In this document: one piece after another, positions 26,225 through 34,545 of the stretch
How positions within the stretch are numbered: the first letter of the stretch is position 1
Layout: the number at the start of each line of letters is the position of its first letter
Program-made: the position numbers and the translations under genes
DNA from: CAYOEV01 sp964403075
Lineage (GTDB): Bacteria; Bacteroidota; Bacteroidia; Cytophagales; Cyclobacteriaceae
Length of the DNA: 64,000 nucleotides
Reading direction: 5' to 3'
NCBI GenBank assembly: GCA_964403075.1
Contig: CAYOEV010000002.1
Location: 1-64,000 of the forward strand
The notes under the pieces: model-generated
The model's database searches: none
What the model was told of the DNA's origin: nothing
Seen by the model: only the letters and a program-made list of their open reading frames with translations

Positions 26225-26254
26225 AAACCCAAGCCCACGAAGACCTGGGTTTTT
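26225..26254. terminator. Terminator between convergent genes
   Basis: AAACCCA (26225-26231) pairs with TGGGTTT (26246-26252), with T flanks on both strands. It serves the basic protein gene on the plus strand and hom on the minus strand. Confidence 0.75.
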
Positions 26255-27206
26255 ATGGTAATACAGGAATGTGGTACCGGTAGCCCTCCAGCAAGAAGCG
26301 TAAATCGTTGAATACGGCCAATCCGGTAGGAAATGCCCCCGCTCCTTTACCAGTAAAAAAATGCCCACCTGATAAAGAGGTATCTAACCAAACTCCATTT
26401 TGCTCACCATCCAGATGGTAGAGCGGATCCTGCCGACCAACTTCCTCCAAACCCACCGTCATTTGCCCGTCGACTGACCATTTGGCCACCTGTTTAATTT
26501 TATTTCCTCTGCTGGCGGCTGCACGAAGCCAATCGGGCGTAGCGTCTGTCAGACTCTGAAGGTGTACCTCATCGGATTTTGACTGAATACCCATTGCATG
26601 GTAAGCCAGCAGCTGCAACTTATACGCGGCATCGTAGCCTTCCACGTCGAGCGTAGGGTCACTCTCAGCAAAACCCAGGGCCTGTGCCTTGGTGAGTGCC
26701 TCTTCGTACGACCAGCCTTTTTCCAGCATGTGGGTGAGCATGAAATTGGCGCTCCCATTCAGTATCGCGCGAATATGCTGGATTTGTGCATTGCCAAAAT
26801 TGCGATCAAGTGAATTGAGAATCGGTATACCTCCCCCCACAGCACCCTCATACAGCAAGGGGCCCTTAAATATCCGATGCCAATAGTGAACGTCTGCCAG
26901 GTTCTCTGCCAGCATCTTCTTATTGGCACTTATGACTGCCTTTCCACTGGATAATGCCTTTGCAACCAATTCGTAAGCCACTTCAGCGTCGTCTATTAAC
27001 TCGATGATCACCGATATATCGGGGTCGATCACCATTAGCTCTGGTTCATTCTGGAAGCGCAGTTCAGGTTGACCGCGATCTACGTCACCACGTTTGACAG
27101 CCACATTTTTGACCTGCACATCCATGTCAGCGCCATGTGTTTGCAAAATGTGGTAAAAACCTTTGGCTACCGTGCCAAAACCAATCAATCCAATTTTAAC
27201 TGACAT
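26253..27206 (-). CDS. hom: Homoserine dehydrogenase
   Basis: 317 residues from MSVKIGLIGFG (an ATG five codons earlier is less likely). It reduces aspartate semialdehyde to homoserine. Rossmann loop GFGTVAKG, then ISANKK, GAVGGGIPIL, NGSANFML and ESDPTLDVEGYDAAYK, the catalytic Asp/Lys region. It has no ACT domain, so allosteric inhibition by threonine is not expected. It overlaps metX by 11 bp and is the last gene of metY-metX-hom, so SAM control reaches homoserine supply. Confidence 0.93.
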   Translation of the reverse strand: MSVKIGLIGFGTVAKGFYHILQTHGADMDVQVKNVAVKRGDVDRGQPELRFQNEPELMVIDPDISVIIELIDDAEVAYELVAKALSSGKAVISANKKMLAENLADVHYWHRIFKGPLLYEGAVGGGIPILNSLDRNFGNAQIQHIRAILNGSANFMLTHMLEKGWSYEEALTKAQALGFAESDPTLDVEGYDAAYKLQLLAYHAMGIQSKSDEVHLQSLTDATPDWLRAAASRGNKIKQVAKWSVDGQMTVGLEEVGRQDPLYHLDGEQNGVWLDTSLSGGHFFTGKGAGAFPTGLAVFNDLRFLLEGYRYHIPVLP

Positions 27207-28125
27207 GAAGCCAATTTTCAATAAGTGACACCACCGTCGCTGTTTCAGTCAGAAATCCGTCGTGCCCGTCCTCAGAATCTATAATTTCCAGCACTGCATG
27301 CGGAAGGGTCGAAGCCAGGTATTTTTGTTCTGCAACGGGAAACAGCAGATCACTCGAAATGCCAATAACCAGTGCTTTGGCCTCAATGTTTTTCAATTGC
27401 GCCAGGGACAGGGAATGCCTGTCCATTGCTTCGGAAAGCAATAAATAACTCTCCAAGGTAAATCGACGTCTGAATTTTTCTCCCTGATACCTCATGTAAG
27501 TTTGGGCCCGAAACAGCTGGTCTTCCCATGTGCCTGCCTGGTGACGATCGAAATAACCATATCCTTTGTAAGACAACAGGGCGATGGCCCGGGCCACCTC
27601 AATGCCCCGATCGGGATCAAGTTCCAGGGCCATTCTTTGTACCTCATTGAAAGCGATACCCCAGGCAGAATGTTGCGCATTGGTAGCAATAGGAACGATG
27701 CGGTCGAACAAGGTGGGGTTCTTTGAGGCCCAGGTCAATAATTGCTGGCCCCCCAAAGAGCCACCTATACCCAGGGAAATGTGTTCAATTTCCAGGGCCT
27801 GTCGCACCTGATCACATGCATCCACCATGTCGCTGATACTGACTTTTAATGGGAGCGGTGTCGACCCGTAACAGGAGCCCGGCACATTTACACAAACCAC
27901 CGGTCTTTTCTCCCAGTAAATGGGGCTTTCAGGTAGAAACAACCCCGGCCACCAATCCAGTGGATTGCTATTACCACTCAACGCATGAAACACCCAGGTG
28001 ACCTCCCCTTTTGGTGCGCCCAGTACGGTATAGGCCAGCGTGACATCCTGGAGCCGTTCGCCCGACTCCAGGACCCACTCCGGAATATGCAGGGTATGGT
28101 GGTTAACCAACGGCGTGACTTGCAT
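27196..28125 (-). CDS. metX: Homoserine O-acetyltransferase-type enzyme
   Basis: 309 residues, alpha/beta hydrolase fold. It acylates homoserine with acetyl-CoA (succinyl-CoA in some members) before sulfhydrylation. Nucleophile Ser123 (GGSLGGQQ), Asp259 (ISSDLLFP) and His288 (DGHDGF) form the triad. At 309 residues it is shorter than many MetX (about 350-380) because the lid is compact. The start lies 23 bp inside the metY 3' end. Acyl specificity was not determined. Confidence 0.9.
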   Translation of the reverse strand: MQVTPLVNHHTLHIPEWVLESGERLQDVTLAYTVLGAPKGEVTWVFHALSGNSNPLDWWPGLFLPESPIYWEKRPVVCVNVPGSCYGSTPLPLKVSISDMVDACDQVRQALEIEHISLGIGGSLGGQQLLTWASKNPTLFDRIVPIATNAQHSAWGIAFNEVQRMALELDPDRGIEVARAIALLSYKGYGYFDRHQAGTWEDQLFRAQTYMRYQGEKFRRRFTLESYLLLSEAMDRHSLSLAQLKNIEAKALVIGISSDLLFPVAEQKYLASTLPHAVLEIIDSEDGHDGFLTETATVVSLIENWLHVS

Positions 28126-29420
28126 ACACTAAGTTGATGGCTTGTTCAAAATCCGCTTTGATGTCATCGATGTGTTCAATCCCTACCGATACACGCAACA
28201 GGTTGGGGTGCACGCCAGCTGCTAGCTGCTCCTCTGCATTCATCTGCTGATGGGTAGTGGCGGAAGGCTGAATGNNNNNNNNNNGCGTCGCCCACATTGG
28301 CCAAATGGCTTACTAATTGCAACCGGTCTACCAATCCGGTGGCCTGCGATTGATTTCCTTTCAATACAAAAGACAGCACCGCACCGAATCCATTGCGCAA
28401 ATATTTCCTTGCATTTTGATGGTAGCTACTGCTTTCAAGACCTGGATAATTTACTGATTCCACCTGGGGGTGTTGTGCCAACCACCTGGCAAGCTCGAGT
28501 GCATTGTCTACCGATCGCTGCACGCGTAGGGAGAGGGTTTCCAATCCTTGCAATAGCAGAAAGGAATTGAATGGACTCAGGGCTGGGCCGAAATCTCTCA
28601 ACCCTTCCACCCTTGCCCGAATGGCAAAGGCCACGTTGGGTAGTTCGAGTGGGTTGCCTTCCCCAAATACGTCCCAGAATACCAGTCCGTGATAACCTTC
28701 GGATGGCTCGGTAAACTGAGGAAATTTACCATTGCCCCAATTGAAATTCCCGCCGTCGACAATCACCCCACCCACACTGGTGCCGTGCCCACCGATCCAT
28801 TTGGTGGCGGATTGCACCACCACATTCGCACCATGGTCAAAAGGTCTGAAAAGATAACCGGCTGCGCCAAACGTATTGTCGACAATAAGCGGAATGTCAT
28901 ATTTTCTGGCGACTGCCGAAATCGTGTCAAAATCCGGAATATTAAACCCGGGATTGCCAATGGCTTCCAGGTAAAGTGCTTTGGTTTTTTCGTCAATTAG
29001 CTTTTCAAAATCCGGGACATGATCTGTTTCAGCAAACCGGGCCTCTACACCGATACGCTTGAATGCCACTTTAAACTGGTTATAAGTGCCCCCATATAAG
29101 AAAGAGGTGGACACAAAGTTGTCTCCAGTCTCCAGAATATTGTTCAATGCAAGGAATTGCGCGGCCTGCCCTGATCCGGTAGCCACGGCTGCTACCCCAC
29201 CTTCTAATGCCGCCACACGCTTCTCAAAGACATCCGTGGTCGGATTCATGATGCGCGTGTAGATGTTACCGAATTCTTTCAAAGCAAACAAGTTGGCCCC
29301 GTGCACGGAATCTTTGAAAGTATAAGAAGTGGTTTGGTAAATAGGTACTGCTCGTGAGCGGCTGAATTCATCCACTTCCTGACCAGCATGTAATTGTAGA
29401 GTTTCGAAATGTGTAGACAT
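28103..29420 (-). CDS. metY: O-acetylhomoserine sulfhydrylase, interrupted by assembly gap
   Basis: About 440 residues, PLP-dependent Cys/Met metabolism family. It makes homocysteine directly from O-acetylhomoserine and sulfide. Start MSTHFETLQLHAGQ, PLP lysine Lys207 in SATKWIGGHG, and the C-terminal IQPSATTHQQM after the gap. Ten N at 28275-28284 put the two parts in different frames. The frame is restored if the true gap is a multiple of 3, and the family sequence GDAK(S/T)LV predicts 12 bases. The gene is therefore intact in the organism. It is first in the operon and follows the SAM riboswitch. Confidence 0.9.
28275..28284. other. Ten-N assembly gap inside metY
   Basis: A run of exactly ten N, a scaffold placeholder rather than a measured length. 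It falls between GDA and IQPSATTHQQ in MetY. Confidence 0.98.
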
Positions 29421-29436
29421 GATGTGGTATTTAATA

Positions 29437-29460
29437 AGACTGTGCAGTCTGTTTTTTTTT
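29437..29460. other. Hairpin 16 bp upstream of metY
   Basis: AGACTG-TG-CAGTCT (29437-29450), followed on the plus strand by nine T. On the minus (mRNA) strand the hairpin lies just before the metY start and is preceded by an A run, so it is not a terminator for metY. It could influence initiation, or terminate antisense transcription. Confidence 0.4.
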
Positions 29461-29651
29461 AAAATCAATTATGTTGTGATAGGGTATAAAGATTGGATTG
29501 TTAACGGGTGCCACTTAGGCCCCATAAGATGGTCTCAAAATCCAGCATGGACCAAATCTGTATCAACGCATGCAGCGCATGCAACAACAATAGCTGTGCA
29601 CCTGAGGGTTGAGCACCAAATGAAATAGAAGTAGGGAAATGTTCATAATCA

Positions 29652-29739
29652 TCAATTTATCGTCGGGGATTAGCACCATTCAGTTAAGCGGTTGCTAGCG
29701 CGTTTTAGAGCCCGTCTCTCGGCGCTTCTTATAAATCGA
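29652..29739 (-). ncRNA. SAM-I-type (S-box) riboswitch, compact
   Basis: On the minus strand P1 is TCGATTTAT (29739-29731) with ATAAATTGA (29660-29652), nine pairs with one G-U. P2 is AGCGC (29726-29722) with GCGCT (29701-29697), followed directly by AGCAACC (29696-29690), as in known S-boxes. GGTGCTAATCC (29677-29667) is the conserved P3/J3-4 segment. A loop GGG (29713-29711) can pair with CCC (29668-29666) as the pseudoknot. The P4 hairpin normally after this segment is absent. It controls metY-metX-hom. Assigned by eye from conserved S-box motifs. Confidence 0.8.
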
Positions 29740-29761
29740 ATCTGTTTCGACCTTGAAAATA

Positions 29762-29792
29762 CAAACGTAGGTCCCAGTCCAATGTTCCGCAA
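29762..29792 (-). promoter_or_regulatory. Promoter of metY-metX-hom
   Basis: On the minus strand TTG (29792-29790), a 20-bp spacer, then TACGTTTG (29769-29762), an exact TAnnTTTG match. It predicts a transcript start near 29756, about 17 nt before the riboswitch P1 helix. Confidence 0.75.
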
Positions 29793-29922
29793 ATAATTGA
29801 ATAAATTTTTTCTATGCCAGCAAGAAGTTCTACGATAGATGTCGGATTAGTTTTACGTCGAAATGGCGACGGATGCCCCGGCGTTTGTTTCTTAGCCACG
29901 ATCTCCATTCATTCAATGATTC

Positions 29923-30396
29923 ATGAAAAAATTAACCATCAACAGCCACGCTGCCTTCGAATCGTATATCGGTAAAGAACTGGGCGTATCCGAATTCCTG
30001 CAAATCACACAAGAGCGAATCAATCTTTTTGCCGAAGCCACATTGGACCACCAGTGGATTCACACCGACCCAAAAAAGGCCCAAAAAGGCCCATTTGGCA
30101 AAACCATCGCCCATGGTTATCTCACCCTTTCGATTATTCCTTACTTGTGGGGACAAGTGGTTGAATTCAATCACGTGAAAATGCTGGTCAATTATGGCAT
30201 AGAGTCCCTTCGTTTCGGAGAACCCGTAAGGGTAGATGACGAGGTTCGGCTACGTGTAAAACTCGAGTCCCTGACCAATCTGAGGGGCATTTCCAAAACA
30301 GTGTTGAACGTAGCATTGGAAATTCGTGACCGAGAGAAAACAGCCTTCAACGGTCGACTGATACTATTGTACCACTTTGAGCAAACGCAAGTTTAA
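29923..30396 (+). CDS. MaoC-like (R)-specific enoyl-CoA hydratase
   Basis: 157 residues, one hotdog domain. The catalytic Asp42-His47 dyad lies in DHQWIHTD, followed by GPFGKTIAHGYLTLS, the hydratase-2 signature. It hydrates trans-2-enoyl-CoA or a related thioester; the substrate is not determined. It is convergent with sucD, and the two stop codons overlap by 4 bp. Confidence 0.9.
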   Translation: MKKLTINSHAAFESYIGKELGVSEFLQITQERINLFAEATLDHQWIHTDPKKAQKGPFGKTIAHGYLTLSIIPYLWGQVVEFNHVKMLVNYGIESLRFGEPVRVDDEVRLRVKLESLTNLRGISKTVLNVALEIRDREKTAFNGRLILLYHFEQTQV

Positions 30397-31265
30397 GCCA
30401 GGGCTTCTTTGACTTTAGCGCCAATGTCGGCAGGAGAAGCCACCACATGTAGCCCGCATGCTTCCATGATGCGCATTTTCGCCTCTGCGGTGTCGTCTTT
30501 TCCACCAATGATGGCACCCGCATGTCCCATTCTTCTGCCCGCAGGGGCCGTTTGCCCGGCAATGAAGCCTATCACAGGTTTGGGGTTGCCCTTCTCTTTT
30601 ATCCAGCGGGCGGCATCCGCCTCATATTGACCGCCAATTTCTCCAATCATGACAATGGCGTCTGTTTCCGGGTCGTCCATAAGCAACTGAACCGCTTCTT
30701 TGGTAGAAGTGCCAATGATGGGATCACCTCCGATACCTATGGCCGTGCTGATGCCCAAACCAGCCTTTACCACTTGATCGGCTGCTTCGTAAGTCAGGGT
30801 ACCTGACTTAGATACCACACCTACCCTACCTTTCTCAAATACAAATCCCGGCATAATGCCCACCTTGGCCTCTCCAGGTGTGATTACCCCGGGGCAGTTG
30901 GGACCAATAAGCGTGCAACCCCTGTCACGGGCATAGGGCTTGGCGCTAATCATGTCTTTTACAGGTATGCCTTCCGTGATGGTTACAATCACTTTAATAC
31001 CTGCATCTGCTGCCTCCATGATGGCATCTGCGGCAAAAGCGGGTGGTACAAAAATGATGGCCACATCTGCGCCCGTTTGATTCACGGCATCACTTACCGT
31101 ATTAAAGACGGGCCTGTCAAGATGGGTCTGCCCGCCTTTGCCCGGCGTCACGCCACCGACCACCTGGGTGCCGTATTCAATCATTTGTCCAGCATGGAAA
31201 GACCCTTCCGAGCCAGTAAAACCCTGGACGATCACTTTTGAATTTTTATTAACGAGTACGCTCAT
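30393..31265 (-). CDS. sucD: Succinyl-CoA synthetase alpha subunit
   Basis: 290 residues, full length. It forms the alpha chain that carries the phosphohistidine: His248 in GRRMGHAGAIIGG. The N-terminal CoA-binding domain starts MSVLVNKNSKVIVQGFTG, with GPNCPGVI near 121-128. The beta subunit (sucC) is not adjacent, which is common in Bacteroidota. It has a strong consensus promoter. Confidence 0.96.
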   Translation of the reverse strand: MSVLVNKNSKVIVQGFTGSEGSFHAGQMIEYGTQVVGGVTPGKGGQTHLDRPVFNTVSDAVNQTGADVAIIFVPPAFAADAIMEAADAGIKVIVTITEGIPVKDMISAKPYARDRGCTLIGPNCPGVITPGEAKVGIMPGFVFEKGRVGVVSKSGTLTYEAADQVVKAGLGISTAIGIGGDPIIGTSTKEAVQLLMDDPETDAIVMIGEIGGQYEADAARWIKEKGNPKPVIGFIAGQTAPAGRRMGHAGAIIGGKDDTAEAKMRIMEACGLHVVASPADIGAKVKEALA

Positions 31266-31288
31266 GGTGAATAGCTGTTGACTGCCTG

Positions 31289-31318
31289 CAAAAATATGGA
31301 GAAAGCCGAGAGTTACAA
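31289..31318 (-). promoter_or_regulatory. Promoter of sucD
   Basis: On the minus strand TTG (31318-31316), a 19-bp spacer and TATTTTTG (31296-31289), both exact matches to the Bacteroidota consensus. The start codon is 23 bp downstream. Confidence 0.78.
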
Positions 31319-31325
31319 GTAGAAT

Positions 31326-31922
31326 TTACAAGCGCCCATCAGAGGCACAGATAAGGAATATGTCATCCACGAGAAATGTGTCGTCTACGGAATAAAATTC
31401 AGCGCCCATCAGGCGCGCATGTGGCTGGATCAATTCTTCACCCAAAGCACGATTGATGCACTTGGCAATCAGCTCGGTACAATACATCGCCTCGTCTGTG
31501 GCATTGGAAAAATCTAAATCAAAAGGGGTTTTTTTGGTATGTTGGATCATGGCCAGACGAACAATCTCGTCTCGTTGGACCTGTGGCCGGTCTAACCGAT
31601 AAATGCCCCAATCCAGTACCTCTGCCAGCCATTCAACCAACGGCTGACGCTGCACAAATCCCACTCCGGTGAGTTCGCTGGCTTCGGAATGAATAACAAA
31701 AATTGCTTCTCCCTCCTTGTGTACGATGCCCACGTGGGAGTAGGTCTTGACCGAATCTGAGACTCCCTGGAAATAGGACGAAAAAAAACCATTCCCGTAT
31801 CTGTAAATCAAATCCCCATTTTGGAGGACCTGACTGTCGAACGGCAATGGCTTTTGCTTATCCGGCGCCGCGCAGGCAACCAGACAAAAAATTATCAGGA
31901 TTTGCTGAAGACGACCTTCCAT
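31326..31922 (-). CDS. YiiX/NlpC-P60-like cysteine hydrolase lipoprotein
   Basis: 198 residues. The lipobox ends at Cys17 (LVAC). It is a circularly permuted NlpC/P60 fold: NGDLIYRYG, His63 in TYSHVGIVH and catalytic Cys148 in MYCTELI. Members may cleave peptide or lipid amide bonds in the envelope; the substrate is unknown. The start overlaps the end of the upstream DUF4878-like gene by 28 bp, suggesting co-transcription. Confidence 0.82.
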   Translation of the reverse strand: MEGRLQQILIIFCLVACAAPDKQKPLPFDSQVLQNGDLIYRYGNGFFSSYFQGVSDSVKTYSHVGIVHKEGEAIFVIHSEASELTGVGFVQRQPLVEWLAEVLDWGIYRLDRPQVQRDEIVRLAMIQHTKKTPFDLDFSNATDEAMYCTELIAKCINRALGEELIQPHARLMGAEFYSVDDTFLVDDIFLICASDGRL

Positions 31923-32275
31923 TCACCGTCTACCTTTTTTAATTCCATTTTTTTCTCTTCCCCTTTATCCTGATAATAAACGAAGGCCTTTTCACCATCT
32001 TCGGATACTGAATCTTTTACTACCTCGAACTTGAAAGGCTCTTTTTCCTCAACTTTGAGGGAGTCGCCTCCCATGTTTTCACTCATGGCCGCCATGCTGG
32101 CGATCATGTCGATCATCTGAGCCGAAGACTCGGTAGATAGTTCCTTTGCCTTTTCCCAATCTTTATCATATACGGCCTTACTAAAGTCAGATGCCACGTC
32201 CGCAGGGCTGCTTCCACCGCCGCTACAGGCGGCGACCATCATAAGTACGATAATCGGGGTGATTAATTTTTTCAT
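31895..32275 (-). CDS. DUF4878-like lipoprotein
   Basis: 126 residues from MKKLITPIIVL (the frame runs 13 codons further upstream but lacks a better signal). The lipobox is VAAC (Cys17), then a GGGSS linker and an NTF2/cystatin-like domain: ASDFSKAVYDKDWEKAKELST with FVYYQDKGEEKKMELKKVDG and a final WKVVFSK. The function is unknown. It lies directly after rny on the same strand. Confidence 0.75.
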   Translation of the reverse strand: MKKLITPIIVLMMVAACSGGGSSPADVASDFSKAVYDKDWEKAKELSTESSAQMIDMIASMAAMSENMGGDSLKVEEKEPFKFEVVKDSVSEDGEKAFVYYQDKGEEKKMELKKVDGEWKVVFSKS

Positions 32276-32335
32276 TATTCGGTTGGTTTTAATATTGATG
32301 GTAAGATAGACCATCCAGCGATTATCTCAAACAAA

Positions 32336-33898
32336 CTATTTAGCAAAAGCAATGGCTCTCGTTTCCCTGATGACTGTCACTTTAATCTGGCCGGGATATT
32401 GCATTTCCTGCTCTACTTTTTGTGAAATATCGAAACACAGTTTTCCGGCTTCCTGATCCGAAATTTGGTCTGCGTCCACCATCACACGCAATTCCCTGCC
32501 TGCCTGAATGGCGTAGCACTTATTCACACCCTCGAAACTCATGGCAAGGTTTTCCAGGTCTTTTAAACGTTTGATGTATTGCTCAACGATTTCACGTCGC
32601 GCACCTGGACGACTGCCGCTAATGGCATCGCAGGCTTGTACCAATGGTGAAAGGAGGGAATTCATTTCAATTTCATCATGGTGGGCACCTATGGCGTTGC
32701 ATACCTCCGGATGTTCCCTGTAACGCTGGGCGAGCTCCATGCCTACGATGGCGTGGGGCTTTTCAGGTTCTTCGGTCCACACTTTACCGATGTCGTGCAA
32801 CAAACCGGCCCGTTTAGCCAGTTTGGCGTTCAATCCAAGTTCTGATGCCAACGTGGCCGTTAAGTTGGCCACTTCACGTGAATGCTGGAGTAGGTTTTGA
32901 CCGTAGGAAGAACGAAAACGCATCCTACCCACCAATTTGATCAACTCGGGATGCAGCCCGTGTATCCCCAAGTCAATGACCGTCCGCTCACCCATTTCCA
33001 GAATTTCTTCACTAATATTTTTATCCGTTTTAGCCACCACCTCCTCAATACGTGCCGGATGGATGCGTCCATCCTGCACCAGGCGGTGCAACGACAACCT
33101 GGCCACCTCCCTGCGTACCGGATCAAAACCCGAAATAATGATGGCCTCAGGTGTATCATCCACGATGATTTCAATGCCCGTGGCGGCTTCCAATGCGCGA
33201 ATGTTGCGACCCTCACGTCCGATAATTTTGCCCTTAATGTCATCGCTTTCGATATTGAAGATGGACACACAATTTTCGATGGCATGCTCCGTCGCCGTGC
33301 GTTGTATGGACTGGATCACCACTTTCTTGGCTTCTTTGGCAGCCGTCACCTGTGCCTCTTCCAGGATATATTTTATTTGTGCAGAGGCCTTAGTGGTGGC
33401 CTCATCTTTCAGTGCCTGCATAAGTCGTTCCTCCGCCTCGGCCGCACTCAAATTCGAAGCCTTTTCCAAAATACTGATTTCTTGCTCCTTGAGCCTTTCG
33501 TATTCCTCCCTGCGGACCTTGGTTAAGTCCAACTGGTACTGAAGGGTTTCTTTTAATTCTTCCAATTCATGTTCCCGACGCTTGTTTTGCTCGGCAAACT
33601 TATTCACATTGGCTTCCCGCTGTTTTACCTTATTCTCATTGGTTATGATGAGGTGTTTTTTGCGGCTGGCTTCCTCTTCGAAATCTGATTTTAAACGTAG
33701 GAATTTTTCTTTGGCCTCCAGCAGCTTGTCCTTTTTCATGGCCTCTGCGGTGACCTCCGCCTCTTTCAGCATACGACTGCGGGTTTGTTCTGCTTCTTTC
33801 AACAGATGCTTGATCTTTCCTGAAAGTACCAGTCGTGTAGTGACAAAACCAAGCAACAAACCTGAAGTGGTTGCAATGGCTATAACGGTAATGTCCAT
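32336..33898 (-). CDS. rny: Ribonuclease Y
   Basis: 520 residues. An N-terminal membrane anchor (about 2-22), a long coiled coil (about 30-200, rich in Glu, Lys, Ala), a KH domain with IIGREGRNIRALE, and an HD domain with LLHDIGKVWTEEPEKPHA and GAHHDEIEM. It is an endonuclease that starts mRNA decay at the membrane. It forms a run with zapA, a coiled-coil gene and pheT on the minus strand. Confidence 0.96.
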   Translation of the reverse strand: MDITVIAIATTSGLLLGFVTTRLVLSGKIKHLLKEAEQTRSRMLKEAEVTAEAMKKDKLLEAKEKFLRLKSDFEEEASRKKHLIITNENKVKQREANVNKFAEQNKRREHELEELKETLQYQLDLTKVRREEYERLKEQEISILEKASNLSAAEAEERLMQALKDEATTKASAQIKYILEEAQVTAAKEAKKVVIQSIQRTATEHAIENCVSIFNIESDDIKGKIIGREGRNIRALEAATGIEIIVDDTPEAIIISGFDPVRREVARLSLHRLVQDGRIHPARIEEVVAKTDKNISEEILEMGERTVIDLGIHGLHPELIKLVGRMRFRSSYGQNLLQHSREVANLTATLASELGLNAKLAKRAGLLHDIGKVWTEEPEKPHAIVGMELAQRYREHPEVCNAIGAHHDEIEMNSLLSPLVQACDAISGSRPGARREIVEQYIKRLKDLENLAMSFEGVNKCYAIQAGRELRVMVDADQISDQEAGKLCFDISQKVEQEMQYPGQIKVTVIRETRAIAFAK

Positions 33899-33949
33899 GA
33901 TTAAGGTTGTTTATGTTTCAACCCGCACCTGGAAGCATGTCATAGAAGA

Positions 33950-34234
33950 TCAAAGACGATCTGCGAGCAACTGGTTAATTTTACTTACCTGGCTGAGCGC
34001 CTGATGATCCAGTTCAGAGGACTCTACCTCCATTTTTATCTGATCGACCACACAATCGAAAGCGACCATTGCCAGTAAATCCTGGGTATCGTCAATACCG
34101 AATTTTTCCCGGTAGTTTTTTATTTTCTCTTGTATCAGCTTGCCTGCCTGGCGTATTCGCTCCTCGTCATCTGTCCTTACTTTCATCGGATATTCACGAT
34201 CGCCAATTCTGATTTTTATAGAAAGGTTTTCCAT
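33950..34234 (-). CDS. zapA: Cell division protein ZapA
   Basis: 94 residues. The N-terminal globular part is LSIKIRIGDREYPMKVRTDDEERI, followed by a helical C-terminus for dimerisation and tetramerisation. ZapA bundles FtsZ filaments. It lies between a coiled-coil gene and rny, a conserved order in the phylum. Confidence 0.9.
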   Translation of the reverse strand: MENLSIKIRIGDREYPMKVRTDDEERIRQAGKLIQEKIKNYREKFGIDDTQDLLAMVAFDCVVDQIKMEVESSELDHQALSQVSKINQLLADRL

Positions 34235-34245
34235 ACGCTTCGTCC

Positions 34246-34545
34246 TTATGCCTCACCCAAGTGGGCAATGCACCTATCTATTTCCTGAATATAGCCATCC
34301 AACATCTTCTTCATTTCTTCTGCCTCATCCTTCCCGGACGTCCGGGTATTTACAAGTTTACTGATATTATATTTATTTTGGAAATGCCGCAAGTTCTCCT
34401 GCTGCACTTTCATTTTCTCTTTTAACTGGGCATTTTCGAGCGATTTTCTTTGCATTTCACTGTTTACTCTATCAAATTCACTCAGGAGCATGCGTACTTT
34501 TCGCTCCAGAGATTGAATTTCACGATATAGTAATTCGTTGCTCAT
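34246..34545 (-). CDS. Coiled-coil protein between pheT and zapA
   Basis: 99 residues, nearly all helical with heptads (EIQSLERKVRMLLSEFDRV, then ENAQLKEKMKVQQENL), so it probably forms a coiled coil. No characterised domain was recognised. Its place next to zapA and its ZapB-like composition suggest a role in division, which is inference. Its start and the pheT stop overlap by 4 bp. Confidence 0.72.
   Translation of the reverse strand: MSNELLYREIQSLERKVRMLLSEFDRVNSEMQRKSLENAQLKEKMKVQQENLRHFQNKYNISKLVNTRTSGKDEAEEMKKMLDGYIQEIDRCIAHLGEA

Larger units (their letters stand above)
29421..29922. other. 502-bp region with metY leader and promoter
   Basis: No protein gene. On the minus strand it holds a promoter (29762-29792), a SAM-I-type aptamer (29652-29739) and about 230 nt of leader before metY. 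The leader contains a GCATGC-AGC-GCATGC repeat (about 29568-29582) and a hairpin AGACTG-TG-CAGTCT (29437-29450) close to the start codon. The plus-strand MaoC promoter must lie after about 29800; no consensus pair is seen there. Confidence 0.7.

Noticed and set aside
28103..29420. metY as a frameshifted pseudogene
   Set aside because: The frame change coincides exactly with a ten-N placeholder and both halves are well conserved.
29437..29460. Hairpin plus T run taken as a terminator for the met operon
   Set aside because: The T run is on the plus strand; on the operon's own strand it is an A run before the hairpin.
32897..33542. Two ~200-codon open frames on the plus strand
   Set aside because: Both lie antisense to rny, a clear core gene.
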